A stretch of 64,000 nucleotides of DNA from PFJX01 sp040757575 (GTDB taxonomy: Bacteria > Pseudomonadota > Gammaproteobacteria > Burkholderiales > Thiobacillaceae). Where the stretch lies: assembly GCA_040757575.1 (NCBI GenBank), contig JBFLXA010000014.1:18725-82724 (forward strand). The letters are read 5' to 3'. A model generated the notes under the pieces. It did not search any database. It saw only the letters and a list, made by a program, of their open reading frames with translations, and was not told the origin of the DNA. Shown piece by piece: positions 7,650-15,840 of the stretch. The position numbers and the translations under genes are program-made. How positions within the stretch are numbered: the first letter of the stretch is position 1; each line of letters opens with the position of its first letter.

Positions 7650-9229
7650 TGACCCTGGACCAGTGGCGCGACAAGCTGAAACCCGGCGAGATTCCGATCT
7701 TCCGGCACACTTATGAACGCTTGCGGGAACTCTCGCCCCGGCGGGAGGAGATCTCCGCCCGGGATGTGGCCGGCGTAGTGTTATCGGACCCTCTTGCCAC
7801 GTTCCAGGTCCTGCACGTGCTGAACAAGCGGGTATTCGAACGTTACGGCACCGAAGTACTGACGGTGGAGCACGCCCTGATGATGCAAGGGTTGGGTGTC
7901 TACCTGGACGCCGCCCGCCGTCTGCCGGTGCTGGAAGACACACCGGCCGGCAAGGACGCGAAATCCCTGGCTGCCCTCCAGGCCGTCGCGCGCCGGGCCC
8001 AGCACGCCGCCTGGCAGGCCCGGGATTTTGCCGTGCTGCATGCCGACATCCGGGCCGAGGAAGTGGAAGTAGCCGCCCTGCTGGCCTATGCACCGGAATG
8101 CCTGCTCTGGCTTCGGGCCCCGGACACTGCGGTCAGCCTGAAACGGGCCCGGCGGCGGCTGCCAGCGGAAGCCGCCTCCCAGGAGGCTCTGGGGGTATCT
8201 CTGAAGGCTCTGCGGCTTGCACTCTTGGAAGACTGGAGCCTGCCTCCCACCACCCTGGACTTGCTGGACGACAAGAACGGCGAACGGGCCCGTCAGATCA
8301 TCCTCAGTTCCAGCATCGACATTGCCGACCGAAGCGAAAGAGGCTGGTGGGACGAAAACCTCATGCCCGACTACGTGGCCCTGGCCGGGGTGGAAAACAT
8401 TCCTCTGGAAGTCATCATATCCAACACCCACGTTAACGCTGCCCGGGCGGCCCGGCATGTGCACTGGCTGGCCCAGCCTCCTGCAGCAGCCTGGGGTCCC
8501 ATGATCCCCGGCCCCTGGCCCCGGGACGAATACGACGAGGAAACAACCGTCCCCGCCAATGCGCCAGTGAAAAATACCCAGGCGCCTGATGCCGGCACTG
8601 TTGTCACCCCGCCTGCGCCGACGGCCACTCCGTCCATCCAGCCGGCCACTGTGGCGCATGCACCGAAGCCGACCCCCGCGCCGGCCAGCGAAGATACTAC
8701 CCACACGGTCTGCCCCATGCCGGACAAACAGGTGTTGCGTGAGGCTCTGCAAGGCATTGAAGGCCACCTGGACGGCAGCCTGACCTTGAACCAGATGTCC
8801 GCCATCATCCTCAAGGGCCTGCACAGCGGTCTGGGGCTGTCCCGTATCCTGTTCGCCATGGTCACCCCGGACGGCAAGCGGGTGAAAGCCCGCTTCACGC
8901 TGGGCATCAAGGCGGAAGAGCCCCTGCGGCATTTCGAATTCAGCCTGGACGGCAAGGACCTCTTCTGCCAGCTCATGGGCAAGATGCAGGGGGTGTGGAT
9001 CAACGAAGGCAACCGGGCCAAGCTCTGGCCCATGGTGGCACCCGGCATCCAGCAGATGGTGGGCGCCGGGGATTTCTACGCCATGAGCCTGCATGTCAAC
9101 AACAAGCCCCTCGGACTCATCTACGCCGATCGGGGCCACGGCGAATGCGGCCTGGACCCCATGACCTACACGGATTTCAAGATGCTCTGCCTGCAGGCGG
9201 CCCGGGGTTTGGGGAAAATCAAGGGATGA
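7649..9229 (+). CDS. HDOD-domain protein with C-terminal GAF-like domain
   Basis: The first 270 residues or so look like a degenerate HDOD domain (LSDPLATFQVLHVLNKRV, VEHALMMQGLGVYL), a regulatory fold related to HD phosphohydrolases. A Pro/Ala/Thr-rich linker (about 290-350) leads to a C-terminal region (about 360-526) with GAF-like features (NQMSAIILKGLHSGLGLSRI, NNKPLGLIYADRG). I chose the ATG at 7649, which overlaps the previous stop and follows GGAGG; a GTG lies one codon upstream. No catalytic HD pair is evident. It is probably a signalling or scaffold protein whose partner is unknown. Confidence 0.7.
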   Translation: MTLDQWRDKLKPGEIPIFRHTYERLRELSPRREEISARDVAGVVLSDPLATFQVLHVLNKRVFERYGTEVLTVEHALMMQGLGVYLDAARRLPVLEDTPAGKDAKSLAALQAVARRAQHAAWQARDFAVLHADIRAEEVEVAALLAYAPECLLWLRAPDTAVSLKRARRRLPAEAASQEALGVSLKALRLALLEDWSLPPTTLDLLDDKNGERARQIILSSSIDIADRSERGWWDENLMPDYVALAGVENIPLEVIISNTHVNAARAARHVHWLAQPPAAAWGPMIPGPWPRDEYDEETTVPANAPVKNTQAPDAGTVVTPPAPTATPSIQPATVAHAPKPTPAPASEDTTHTVCPMPDKQVLREALQGIEGHLDGSLTLNQMSAIILKGLHSGLGLSRILFAMVTPDGKRVKARFTLGIKAEEPLRHFEFSLDGKDLFCQLMGKMQGVWINEGNRAKLWPMVAPGIQQMVGAGDFYAMSLHVNNKPLGLIYADRGHGECGLDPMTYTDFKMLCLQAARGLGKIKG

Positions 9230-9259
9230 GGGGATGGGTAATGGGGTAACCCCATCCCC
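9230..9259. terminator. Candidate bidirectional terminator hairpin between convergent genes
   Basis: The inverted repeat GGGGATGGG / CCCATCCCC (9-bp stem, 12-base loop) sits between the stops of the HDOD/GAF gene and smc. There is no long T-tract, so the function as a terminator is likely from position rather than proven by structure. Confidence 0.5.
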
Positions 9260-9263
9260 CAAA

Positions 9264-12200
9264 TCAAGCCGCCAGACGCACCGCGTCATCCACGTCCACC
9301 GCCACCGGCCGGGACACGCCGGGTTCCGGCATGGTGACCCCCACCAGATGCTGGGCCATTTCCATGGTGAGGCGGTTGTGGGTGATGAACATGAACTGGG
9401 TTTCCGCCGACATCTTCTTCACCATGTTGCAGTACCGCTCGGTGTTGCTGTCATCCAGGGGGGCATCCACCTCGTCCAGCAGGCAGAAGGGCGCCGGATT
9501 CAGGCGGAAGAAGGCGAACACCAGTGACAGGGCCGTAAGGGCCTTCTCGCCACCGGAGAGCAACTGGATGGAACTGTTCTTCTTGCCCGGGGGCTGGGCC
9601 AGCACGGTGAGGCCCGCATCCAGGATTTCCTCCCCCGTAAGGCTGAGTTCCGCATGGCCGCCGCCGAAGAGTTCCAGGAACAGACTCTGGAATTCCCGGC
9701 TCACCTTGTCGTAGGTTTCTTTCAGCCGGGTACGGGTTTCCGCGTCGATGCGGCGGATGGCTTCTTCCAGGGTGTTGGCCGCCGTTTCCAGGTCCGCCGC
9801 CTGGGCATCCAGGTATTGCTTGCGCTCTTCAGAGGCCTTCAGTTCCTCCAGGGCGGCCATGTTCACCGGCCCCAGGGCGGTGATGGCGGACTCCAGCCGA
9901 TCCAGCTCGCTCTTTAGCCAGGCGTCGTTGCGGCTGGCAATGCCGGCCTGTTCCGCTTCCGCCGTCAGGGCCCCCTCGTCCACCCCTTCCAGTTCCTCGC
10001 TGAAGCGGGCTTCGTTGAGGCGGGCCTCCTGGAGTTTCAGTTCCATGGCCTGGACCCGTTCCTTCAAGGGCTCCAGAGCCCGCTCGGCCTGCATGCGGCC
10101 CCCTTCCAGATCCCGCAGTTTCAGGTTGGCCCCTTCCAGGCTGTCCCGGGCGGCAGTCAGGGTGGCTTCTGCCGCCTGACGCTGGGCCAGGGCCGCTTGC
10201 AGGCTGTCCTGAACCGGCGAGGGCTGGGCCTGGTCCAGCTCCGCCTCCAGCCTGGTCTGCTCCTGGGCCAGCTCCGTCAGGCTGCGCTCGCCCCGGGCCA
10301 CCCGCTCCGCCAGTTCCTTCAGCCGGTTGGCAAGGGCCCGCACCTGGAAGGTGGCTTCCTGGGCCTCCCGCTCCGCGCGACGTTGGGCTTCCCGCACGGT
10401 CTGCACCTTCTGGTCCAGGGCCTGACGGACCTGGCGGGCGTCGTCCAGGCGTTCCTTGGCCGCGTCATAGGCCTCCTGGGCCGTCATCTGCCGGTCCCCG
10501 GCGTCGTTCCAGGCCTCTTCTTCCCGGGCCATGTGTTCGTAGATTTCCTCCAGGTCCTGCTCCACCTGGGCCCGCCGTTCGTTCACCCGCCGGGCGGCTT
10601 CCTGGCCCCGGGCCACCTGGGCCCGCAACTGGCCAGCCTGGCTCTGGGTCTGGGCAATCTGGGCCTGAAGGGCTTCCACCTGGCGGCGCCCGGCCTGGAG
10701 GGCTTCTTCCGCCCGGGCCACGTCTTCCTGGACTTCCTCCAGCCGGGCCTGGCCCAGTTCTGTTTCCTCCGCCAGGCGCTCGATCTCCCGGGTCCGGGCG
10801 ATGAGGCCCTGGTGTTCCTTTTCCGGGGCGTTGAAGATCAGGCTGTCCCGGCCTACCCGATGGCCTTCCCGGGTGGCGATGAAACCGCCGGCAGGCAAGC
10901 GGTGCCGCTGGGCCAGGGCATGGTCCAGGTTGTCTGTGGCGTAGGCCAGGGCAAGCCGGTCCGCCAGGAAGCGGGCGATGAGGGGATTGTCGGTGTGGAT
11001 CAGCTCCACCAGGGGGTTCAAGTCCCCCTCCCCCTGGGGGGGAGGGGTTAGGGGAGAGGGCGAGTGTTCCGCGTGGGTGTAAGACTGACCCTCTCCCCCG
11101 CCCTTTATGCCCGAAACGGGTGCTCCCCCGCTTGCGGGGGAGGGGAGCAGGAGTTCGAAGCGGGCTTCTGGGGGCTGCTCCAGCCAGTCGGTCCGGGCTT
11201 CGGCGGCCAGGGCGGCCATGGCCTCGCCCAGGGCGGCTTCCACCGCCGTCTCCCAGCCCGGCTCCACACGGATGGCCTGCCATAGGCGGGTGGCCTGCTC
11301 CAAACCAACCCGGTTCAGCCAGGCCGCGCCCTCCCCTTCCGATTTCTGGGCGCTGTCCTGCAACTTGCGCAGGGCAGAAAGCTGGGCTTCCAGGCGATGC
11401 TGTTCCCCCCGGGCGCCATCCAGCACCTGGCGGGCCTGGCGCAGGCCCTGGTCCAGGCCCGGCAGTTCGGCCCGGGCATTTTCCATGTAATCCGCCAGGC
11501 TTTCCGCCCGTTCCTCCAGGGCTTCCAGCTCCATCTGCTGGCGTTCCACCTGGCTGATGTCCTGGGCGGCCAGGCTGTCCTTTTCCTGCATGAGCCGCAG
11601 TTCCCGGGCCTTGAGCTGGTCGATGGCCCGTTCGGCATGGCCCCGGTTGGCCTCTTCCAGCTGGATGGCCTGCTCCGCCTGGGCCATCTCCCGCTGTACC
11701 GCCGCCACCGCACCCTGGGCCTCCCGCCAGGCGGCGTCCACCTCGGGCATCTCCTCGCCGGCCATGACGGCCCGTTCGTGGAGGATTTCCGCCTGTTCCT
11801 CGCCCCGGGCATGCTCGTCCTGCCGCAGGGCGATTTCCGTCTGGGTGGCTTCCATTTCCGCCCGGGCCGCATCCTGGCGGGCGGCGTTGAGCTGCAATTC
11901 CTGGGTGAGCCGCTCCCGGGTGGCGCCCAGATGCTTCAGTTCCTGTTCTACCCGGGCCACTTCCGCGCTGGCCTCGTAGAACAGGGCCTGGGCCTGGTTC
12001 ATGGCCTCGGTGGCTTCAAACTGGGACAGCCGTTGGGTTTCCAGTTCGGATTCGATGCGCCGCAGATCGGCGATCTTGGCCTCGATGTCGTTCCGGGCCG
12101 CCTCCATCTGGCGCTCCAGGTCCGCCTGGCGGGCCTGGGCATCCCGGCGCCGCACCAGGGAAAGAAAACGGGTCTTCAGGGTGCGCTCCGCATCCAGGGC

Positions 12201-12857
12201 AAAGAAGCGCCGCGCCACTTCCGCCTGGACCGCCAGTTTTTCCAGTTGCCGGCCCAGTTCTTCGCGGATGTCGGAGACCCGGTCCAGGTTCTCCCGGGTA
12301 TCCCGCAGGCGGGATTCGGTCTCCTTGCGGCGCTCCTTGTACTTGGACACCCCCGCCGCTTCTTCCAGGAAGCCCCGCAGTTCCTCAGGCTTGGCCTCGA
12401 TGATGCGGGAGATCATGCCCTGTTCGATGATGGCGTAGGCGTCCCCCGCCAGGCCGGTGCCCAGGAACAGGTCCATCATGTCCTTCTTGCGCACCTGGAC
12501 GTTGTTGATCCAGTAGCTGGAATCCCCGGTGCGGGTCAGCACCCGCTTGACGGCGATTTCCGCATATTGGGACCACTGGCCCGCCGCCTTGCCGGCGCTG
12601 TTGTCGAACAACAGTTCCACCGAGGCCCGGCTGGCGGGCTTGCGGGCGACGGAGCCATTGAAGATCACGTCCTGCATGGAAGCGCCACGCAACTCCCGGG
12701 CCTTGGACTCTCCCAGCACCCAGCGCACCGCGTCGATGACGTTGGACTTGCCGCAACCGTTGGGGCCCACCACCCCGGTGAGCTGGGCGGTGGCGGGAAT
12801 GGTCACCGGATCCACGAAGGATTTGAAACCGGCGATATGGATGTGCTTGAGGCGCAA
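9264..12857 (-). CDS. smc: Chromosome segregation protein SMC
   Basis: SMC is the ATPase that folds and helps segregate the chromosome. The 1197-residue protein starts with MRLKHIHIAGFKSFVDPV and has the Walker A motif GPNGCGKSN and the typical AVRWVLGE. Two long coiled-coil arms (about 165-500 and 680-1010) flank the hinge. The C-terminal head has the signature LLSGGEKAL and the Walker B region PFCLLDEVDAPLD. The hinge region carries an unusual insert of about 43 residues encoded by a GC-rich palindromic element (11022-11152). The gene is divergent from queF. Confidence 0.95.
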   Translation of the reverse strand: MRLKHIHIAGFKSFVDPVTIPATAQLTGVVGPNGCGKSNVIDAVRWVLGESKARELRGASMQDVIFNGSVARKPASRASVELLFDNSAGKAAGQWSQYAEIAVKRVLTRTGDSSYWINNVQVRKKDMMDLFLGTGLAGDAYAIIEQGMISRIIEAKPEELRGFLEEAAGVSKYKERRKETESRLRDTRENLDRVSDIREELGRQLEKLAVQAEVARRFFALDAERTLKTRFLSLVRRRDAQARQADLERQMEAARNDIEAKIADLRRIESELETQRLSQFEATEAMNQAQALFYEASAEVARVEQELKHLGATRERLTQELQLNAARQDAARAEMEATQTEIALRQDEHARGEEQAEILHERAVMAGEEMPEVDAAWREAQGAVAAVQREMAQAEQAIQLEEANRGHAERAIDQLKARELRLMQEKDSLAAQDISQVERQQMELEALEERAESLADYMENARAELPGLDQGLRQARQVLDGARGEQHRLEAQLSALRKLQDSAQKSEGEGAAWLNRVGLEQATRLWQAIRVEPGWETAVEAALGEAMAALAAEARTDWLEQPPEARFELLLPSPASGGAPVSGIKGGGEGQSYTHAEHSPSPLTPPPQGEGDLNPLVELIHTDNPLIARFLADRLALAYATDNLDHALAQRHRLPAGGFIATREGHRVGRDSLIFNAPEKEHQGLIARTREIERLAEETELGQARLEEVQEDVARAEEALQAGRRQVEALQAQIAQTQSQAGQLRAQVARGQEAARRVNERRAQVEQDLEEIYEHMAREEEAWNDAGDRQMTAQEAYDAAKERLDDARQVRQALDQKVQTVREAQRRAEREAQEATFQVRALANRLKELAERVARGERSLTELAQEQTRLEAELDQAQPSPVQDSLQAALAQRQAAEATLTAARDSLEGANLKLRDLEGGRMQAERALEPLKERVQAMELKLQEARLNEARFSEELEGVDEGALTAEAEQAGIASRNDAWLKSELDRLESAITALGPVNMAALEELKASEERKQYLDAQAADLETAANTLEEAIRRIDAETRTRLKETYDKVSREFQSLFLELFGGGHAELSLTGEEILDAGLTVLAQPPGKKNSSIQLLSGGEKALTALSLVFAFFRLNPAPFCLLDEVDAPLDDSNTERYCNMVKKMSAETQFMFITHNRLTMEMAQHLVGVTMPEPGVSRPVAVDVDDAVRLAA
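11022..11152. repeat. Palindromic repetitive element inserted in frame within smc
   Basis: The DNA consists of runs such as CCCCCTGGGGGGGAGGGG, GGGGAGAGGG, CCCTCTCCC and the perfect palindrome CTCCCCCGCTTGCGGGGGAG (11123-11142). On the smc strand it reads as low-complexity PSPASGG and PLTPPPQGEGD, peptide signatures commonly produced by dispersed GC-rich palindromes. It is out of character with the flanking coding sequence, yet keeps the frame open. Confidence 0.75.
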
Positions 12858-12877
12858 GGGGGATGAAAAGCGAGATT

Positions 12878-12883
12878 TATAAT
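12878..12883 (+). promoter_or_regulatory. Candidate -10 element (TATAAT) for queF
   Basis: A perfect TATAAT lies in the short divergent gap between smc and queF, 33 bases before the chosen queF start. No good -35 element sits at the usual distance. The position argues for the downstream ATG at 12917 as the queF start. Confidence 0.4.
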
Positions 12884-12916
12884 CCGACCGCGATTCTAAC
12901 TTCGGATGCCAATTCC

Positions 12917-13336
12917 ATGCCCAGCCAACCCACCAAAGCCCTGGAAACCTTCGACAACCCCCAACCGGCCCGGGACTACCACATCCACATCGAGATTCCC
13001 GAATTTACCTGCCTGTGCCCCAAGACCGGCCAGCCGGATTTTGCCACCCTGTTCCTGGATTACATCCCGGACCAACGCTGCGTGGAGCTGAAGAGCCTGA
13101 AGCTCTATATCTGGTCATTCCGGGAGGAAGGCCATTTCCATGAGGATGTCACCAACCGCATCCTGGACGATCTGGTCAAGGCCACGGACCCCCGCTTCAT
13201 GCGCCTGACCAGCAAGTTCTACGTGCGGGGCGGCATTTTCACCAACGTGGTGGCGGAACATCGCAAGGCCGGCTGGAACCCGGCCCCCCGGGTGGAACTG
13301 ACCCAGTTCGCCGGCAATTCCAACACACGGGGCTGA
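12917..13336 (+). CDS. queF: NADPH-dependent preQ0 reductase QueF
   Basis: QueF reduces the nitrile of 7-cyano-7-deazaguanine to preQ1 in queuosine synthesis. The product of 139 residues has the catalytic cysteine in EFTCLCPKTGQPDFA and the QueF motif region CVELKSLKLYIWSFR, with the substrate-binding Glu, Lys and Ser. The segment EGHFHEDVTNRILDDL follows. It is the short, single-domain type. An upstream in-frame ATG at 12863 would add 18 residues but lies before the TATAAT, so I prefer the ATG at 12917. It is divergent from smc. Confidence 0.93.
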   Translation: MPSQPTKALETFDNPQPARDYHIHIEIPEFTCLCPKTGQPDFATLFLDYIPDQRCVELKSLKLYIWSFREEGHFHEDVTNRILDDLVKATDPRFMRLTSKFYVRGGIFTNVVAEHRKAGWNPAPRVELTQFAGNSNTRG

Positions 13337-13340
13337 GCCC

Positions 13341-13901
13341 TCATCGACCAGGCGGCTTTGCGGGGACGATATTCCGCGGCACCTTGACCAGCACGTAGCC
13401 AAGTTCCAGATAGCTGCGCACTTGGGCCGGGCCGGTGGGCGCCACGTCGATGTATCCCGGAAAGTCTTCAGGCATTACGCCGCGCCAGCCGGCATGGGTT
13501 TCGCACACATGAATGGGGATGCCCTGTCCCTGACCCAATTGCCGGGCCAGATCATGCACCTCCGGATTCTCGGCCCGGGCGCTTTCCTGAAACGCGAACA
13601 TTTCTCGGCCATGGCTCACCACCGCCATGGACAAGTTGGGATGCCGTTCCCGCAGGCGTGCAGCTGCCTCGGCGACCCAGGGCAAAGCCCGCTTCAGGGC
13701 TGCTCCGTCCCGATCGGCAATTTCGAATACCACGCCGGGCGGGGCGGGATGCGCGGACAAAACCGCATCCACGGTCAGGGCCACGGCGGGAGCCGCCGCC
13801 AACGCCGGCAAGACCGCACCGGGAAAAACCAACGCGATGCCAAGCAGGACACACGAAGCGCGGAACCAAGCCATTGCGTACACCCGATCAAGTAATTTCA
13901 C
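13341..13901 (-). CDS. Secreted DsrE-like protein
   Basis: The 186-residue product has an N-terminal hydrophobic segment (SCVLLGIALVFPGAVLPALAA) that fits a Sec signal peptide or membrane anchor. An alpha/beta domain of the DsrE/DsrF-like type follows: VVFEIADRDGAALKRALP, SMAVVSHGREMFAF and GIPIHVCETHAGWRGV. The single cysteine in HVCETH is in the place where DsrE-like proteins often have one. Function is unknown; a periplasmic sulfur- or redox-related role is only a guess. It is convergent with queF (stop to stop 4 bases) and divergent from the kinase gene. Confidence 0.65.
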   Translation of the reverse strand: MKLLDRVYAMAWFRASCVLLGIALVFPGAVLPALAAAPAVALTVDAVLSAHPAPPGVVFEIADRDGAALKRALPWVAEAAARLRERHPNLSMAVVSHGREMFAFQESARAENPEVHDLARQLGQGQGIPIHVCETHAGWRGVMPEDFPGYIDVAPTGPAQVRSYLELGYVLVKVPRNIVPAKPPGR

Positions 13902-14006
13902 GGGATTTTTCAGGCTTTAAGCCCGGATTGGAATAGTACGTGGATCGCTTTTGTCCCACCTGCCCGGCCAGGTCCACGGCGGGATCGGATGCAATACACT
14001 TCTGCC

Positions 14007-15287
14007 ATGTCTTCCCCCTGCTTCCTCGGCCTCGACTTTGGCACTTCCGGTGCCCGGGCCTGCGTTATTGCCCCCCAGGGGCAGATCGAGGACATGGCGC
14101 GGCTGGATTACGGCGATCTGCCGGAACACGAGGCCGCCGCCACCTGGCTGGAAACCCTGTTCGAGCTCATCGCCCAGATTCCGGCAGGCCTGCGCCGGCG
14201 CCTGGCGGCTGTGGCGGTGGATGGCACTTCTGCCACGGTGCTGGCCTGCGACGAAGCCCTGGCCCCCACCTACCCGCCCCTCATGTACCACGACGCCCGA
14301 GCGGTGGACGAAGCGGCCGCCATCGCCCGGGCCGCCGGGGCGGAACACCCGGCGGCCATGACCACCTCGGGCCTGGCCAAGGTGCTGTGGCTCAAGAAGC
14401 GCCTGGGGCTCCAGCGGGCCAGGCTGTACCTGAATCAGGCGGACTGGCTGTCGGCCCATCTTTCCGACCGACCGGTGAGCGACTTCCACAATGCCCTGAA
14501 AATGGGGGTGGACCTGGAAACCGGCGCCTGGCCCGCCTGGGTGGAATATCTTGCGGATGTGGACTACCTGCCCATTCCCGTGCCCCCCGGGGCCGACGTG
14601 GCCCTGCTGGCCCGCCCCCGGGCCCGAGCCCTGGGGGTGAATCCGGACTGCCTGGTTCGGGCGGGCACCACCGACAGCATCGCCGCCTTCCTGGCGGCCG
14701 GGGCCAGCGCACCGGGCGAAGCAGTGACCTCCCTGGGCACCACCCTGGTCCTGAAGCTGCTTTCCGACACCCGTGTGGACGACGCCCGGTTCGGGGTCTA
14801 CAGCCACTGGTTCGGCCCCCGCTGGCTTACCGGCGGGGCCTCCAATGCCGGCGGCGGCACCCTGCGCCAGCATTTCAGCGATGACGAACTGGCAGCCCTG
14901 TCCGCCCACATGGACCCCGACCACGACACCGGCCTGAACTACCTGCCCCTGCCCCGCCCCGGCGAACGGTTTCCCGTCAACGACCCTGCCCTGGCCCCTC
15001 GCCTGGAACCCCGGCCCGAATCCCGGGTAGAGTTCCTGCAGGGCATGCTGGAAGGGCTGGCGGACATCGAAGCCCGGGGCTACAACAAGCTAGTGGAACT
15101 GGGTGCATCACCAATAAACAAAGTCATCACCACTGGAGGAGGAGCCAGGAATGCCGTTCAAACCCGAATCCGCGCCCGACGCCTGGGCGTGTCGGTGACC
15201 GTGGCCGAGGAACAGGAAGCCTGTTACGGCACCGCCCGACTGGCCTGCCTGGGTAACGGCCTATTTCTGGGAGCCAGAAATGCTTGA
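14007..15287 (+). CDS. FGGY-family carbohydrate kinase (D-ribulose kinase-like)
   Basis: The 426-residue product has the actin/hexokinase-fold phosphate-1 motif CFLGLDFGTSGARACVI at the start. AVAVDGTSATVL and SLGTTLVLKLL (phosphate-2 type) follow, then TTGGGARNAVQTRIRA near the end as the adenosine-binding region. It is shorter than xylulokinase and most resembles the bacterial/plant D-ribulose kinase group, but the sugar cannot be fixed from the sequence. The ATG at 14007 places the motif correctly; an in-frame ATG 18 bases upstream is possible. The next gene starts inside its 3' end. Confidence 0.8.
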   Translation: MSSPCFLGLDFGTSGARACVIAPQGQIEDMARLDYGDLPEHEAAATWLETLFELIAQIPAGLRRRLAAVAVDGTSATVLACDEALAPTYPPLMYHDARAVDEAAAIARAAGAEHPAAMTTSGLAKVLWLKKRLGLQRARLYLNQADWLSAHLSDRPVSDFHNALKMGVDLETGAWPAWVEYLADVDYLPIPVPPGADVALLARPRARALGVNPDCLVRAGTTDSIAAFLAAGASAPGEAVTSLGTTLVLKLLSDTRVDDARFGVYSHWFGPRWLTGGASNAGGGTLRQHFSDDELAALSAHMDPDHDTGLNYLPLPRPGERFPVNDPALAPRLEPRPESRVEFLQGMLEGLADIEARGYNKLVELGASPINKVITTGGGARNAVQTRIRARRLGVSVTVAEEQEACYGTARLACLGNGLFLGARNA

Positions 15288-15840
15288 AGGCGTTGGCTGC
15301 GATTGCCGCATGCCTTTTGCCTGGCATCCGGCCCCCCAGGCCGATCAGGACGCGGCCGGGCTGTGGCGGGAAGCGTTGATCCTGCTCACCGCCTTTAACC
15401 ACATGGAGTCCCAGACAGACATGGGCCACGGGGAGGCCATGGCCGGCGAAAGCGCTCGCCTGGCCCGGGTGGAAGCCAAGCTGGATCTGGCCCTGTACCT
15501 GCTGGCCCGCACCCTGGCGCCCGCCGACCCGCCTCCATCCCGGGATGTCTGGCTCTCCCCTGCCCTGCTGCGCTGGAAAGACAGCCAGCCCCCCCAGGCC
15601 GGCCAGCCCCTGGTCCTGGAATTCGTGCCTTCCAGCACCCTGCCCCTGGCCCTGCGTCTGCCAGCCCAGGCCCTGGCGGCCGAAGCAGGGGAGGGACAGG
15701 CCCGGCTGCTGGCCATGCCCGAACCCCTGCAGGACGCCCTGCACCAGCTCGTTTTCCGCCGCCACCGGCAAGCCATCCGCGACCGGCACCTCGCCCCCCA
15801 TACAGCGGATTCACCTCCGCCCTCCCCCGGGTCTCCATGA
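15280..15840 (+). CDS. PilZ-like domain protein (putative cyclic-di-GMP effector)
   Basis: The 186-residue product shows a helical N-terminal half and, from about residue 85, a beta-rich region: DVWLSPALLRWKDSQPPQAG, then LVLEFVPSSTLPLALRLPA, then LFRRHRQAIRDRH. This layout resembles the divergent PilZ-like proteins of betaproteobacteria, although the RxxxR and D/NxSxxG binding motifs are not clear. The start is preceded by GGGAG and overlaps the kinase stop, and the stop overlaps the start of the GGDEF/EAL gene. Such coupling fits a cyclic-di-GMP role. The assignment is moderate. Confidence 0.55.
   Translation: MLEGVGCDCRMPFAWHPAPQADQDAAGLWREALILLTAFNHMESQTDMGHGEAMAGESARLARVEAKLDLALYLLARTLAPADPPPSRDVWLSPALLRWKDSQPPQAGQPLVLEFVPSSTLPLALRLPAQALAAEAGEGQARLLAMPEPLQDALHQLVFRRHRQAIRDRHLAPHTADSPPPSPGSP

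Noticed and set aside
11397..12866. Open frame of about 489 codons opposite smc
   Set aside because: Antisense shadow of the SMC coiled coil, with no recognisable domains.
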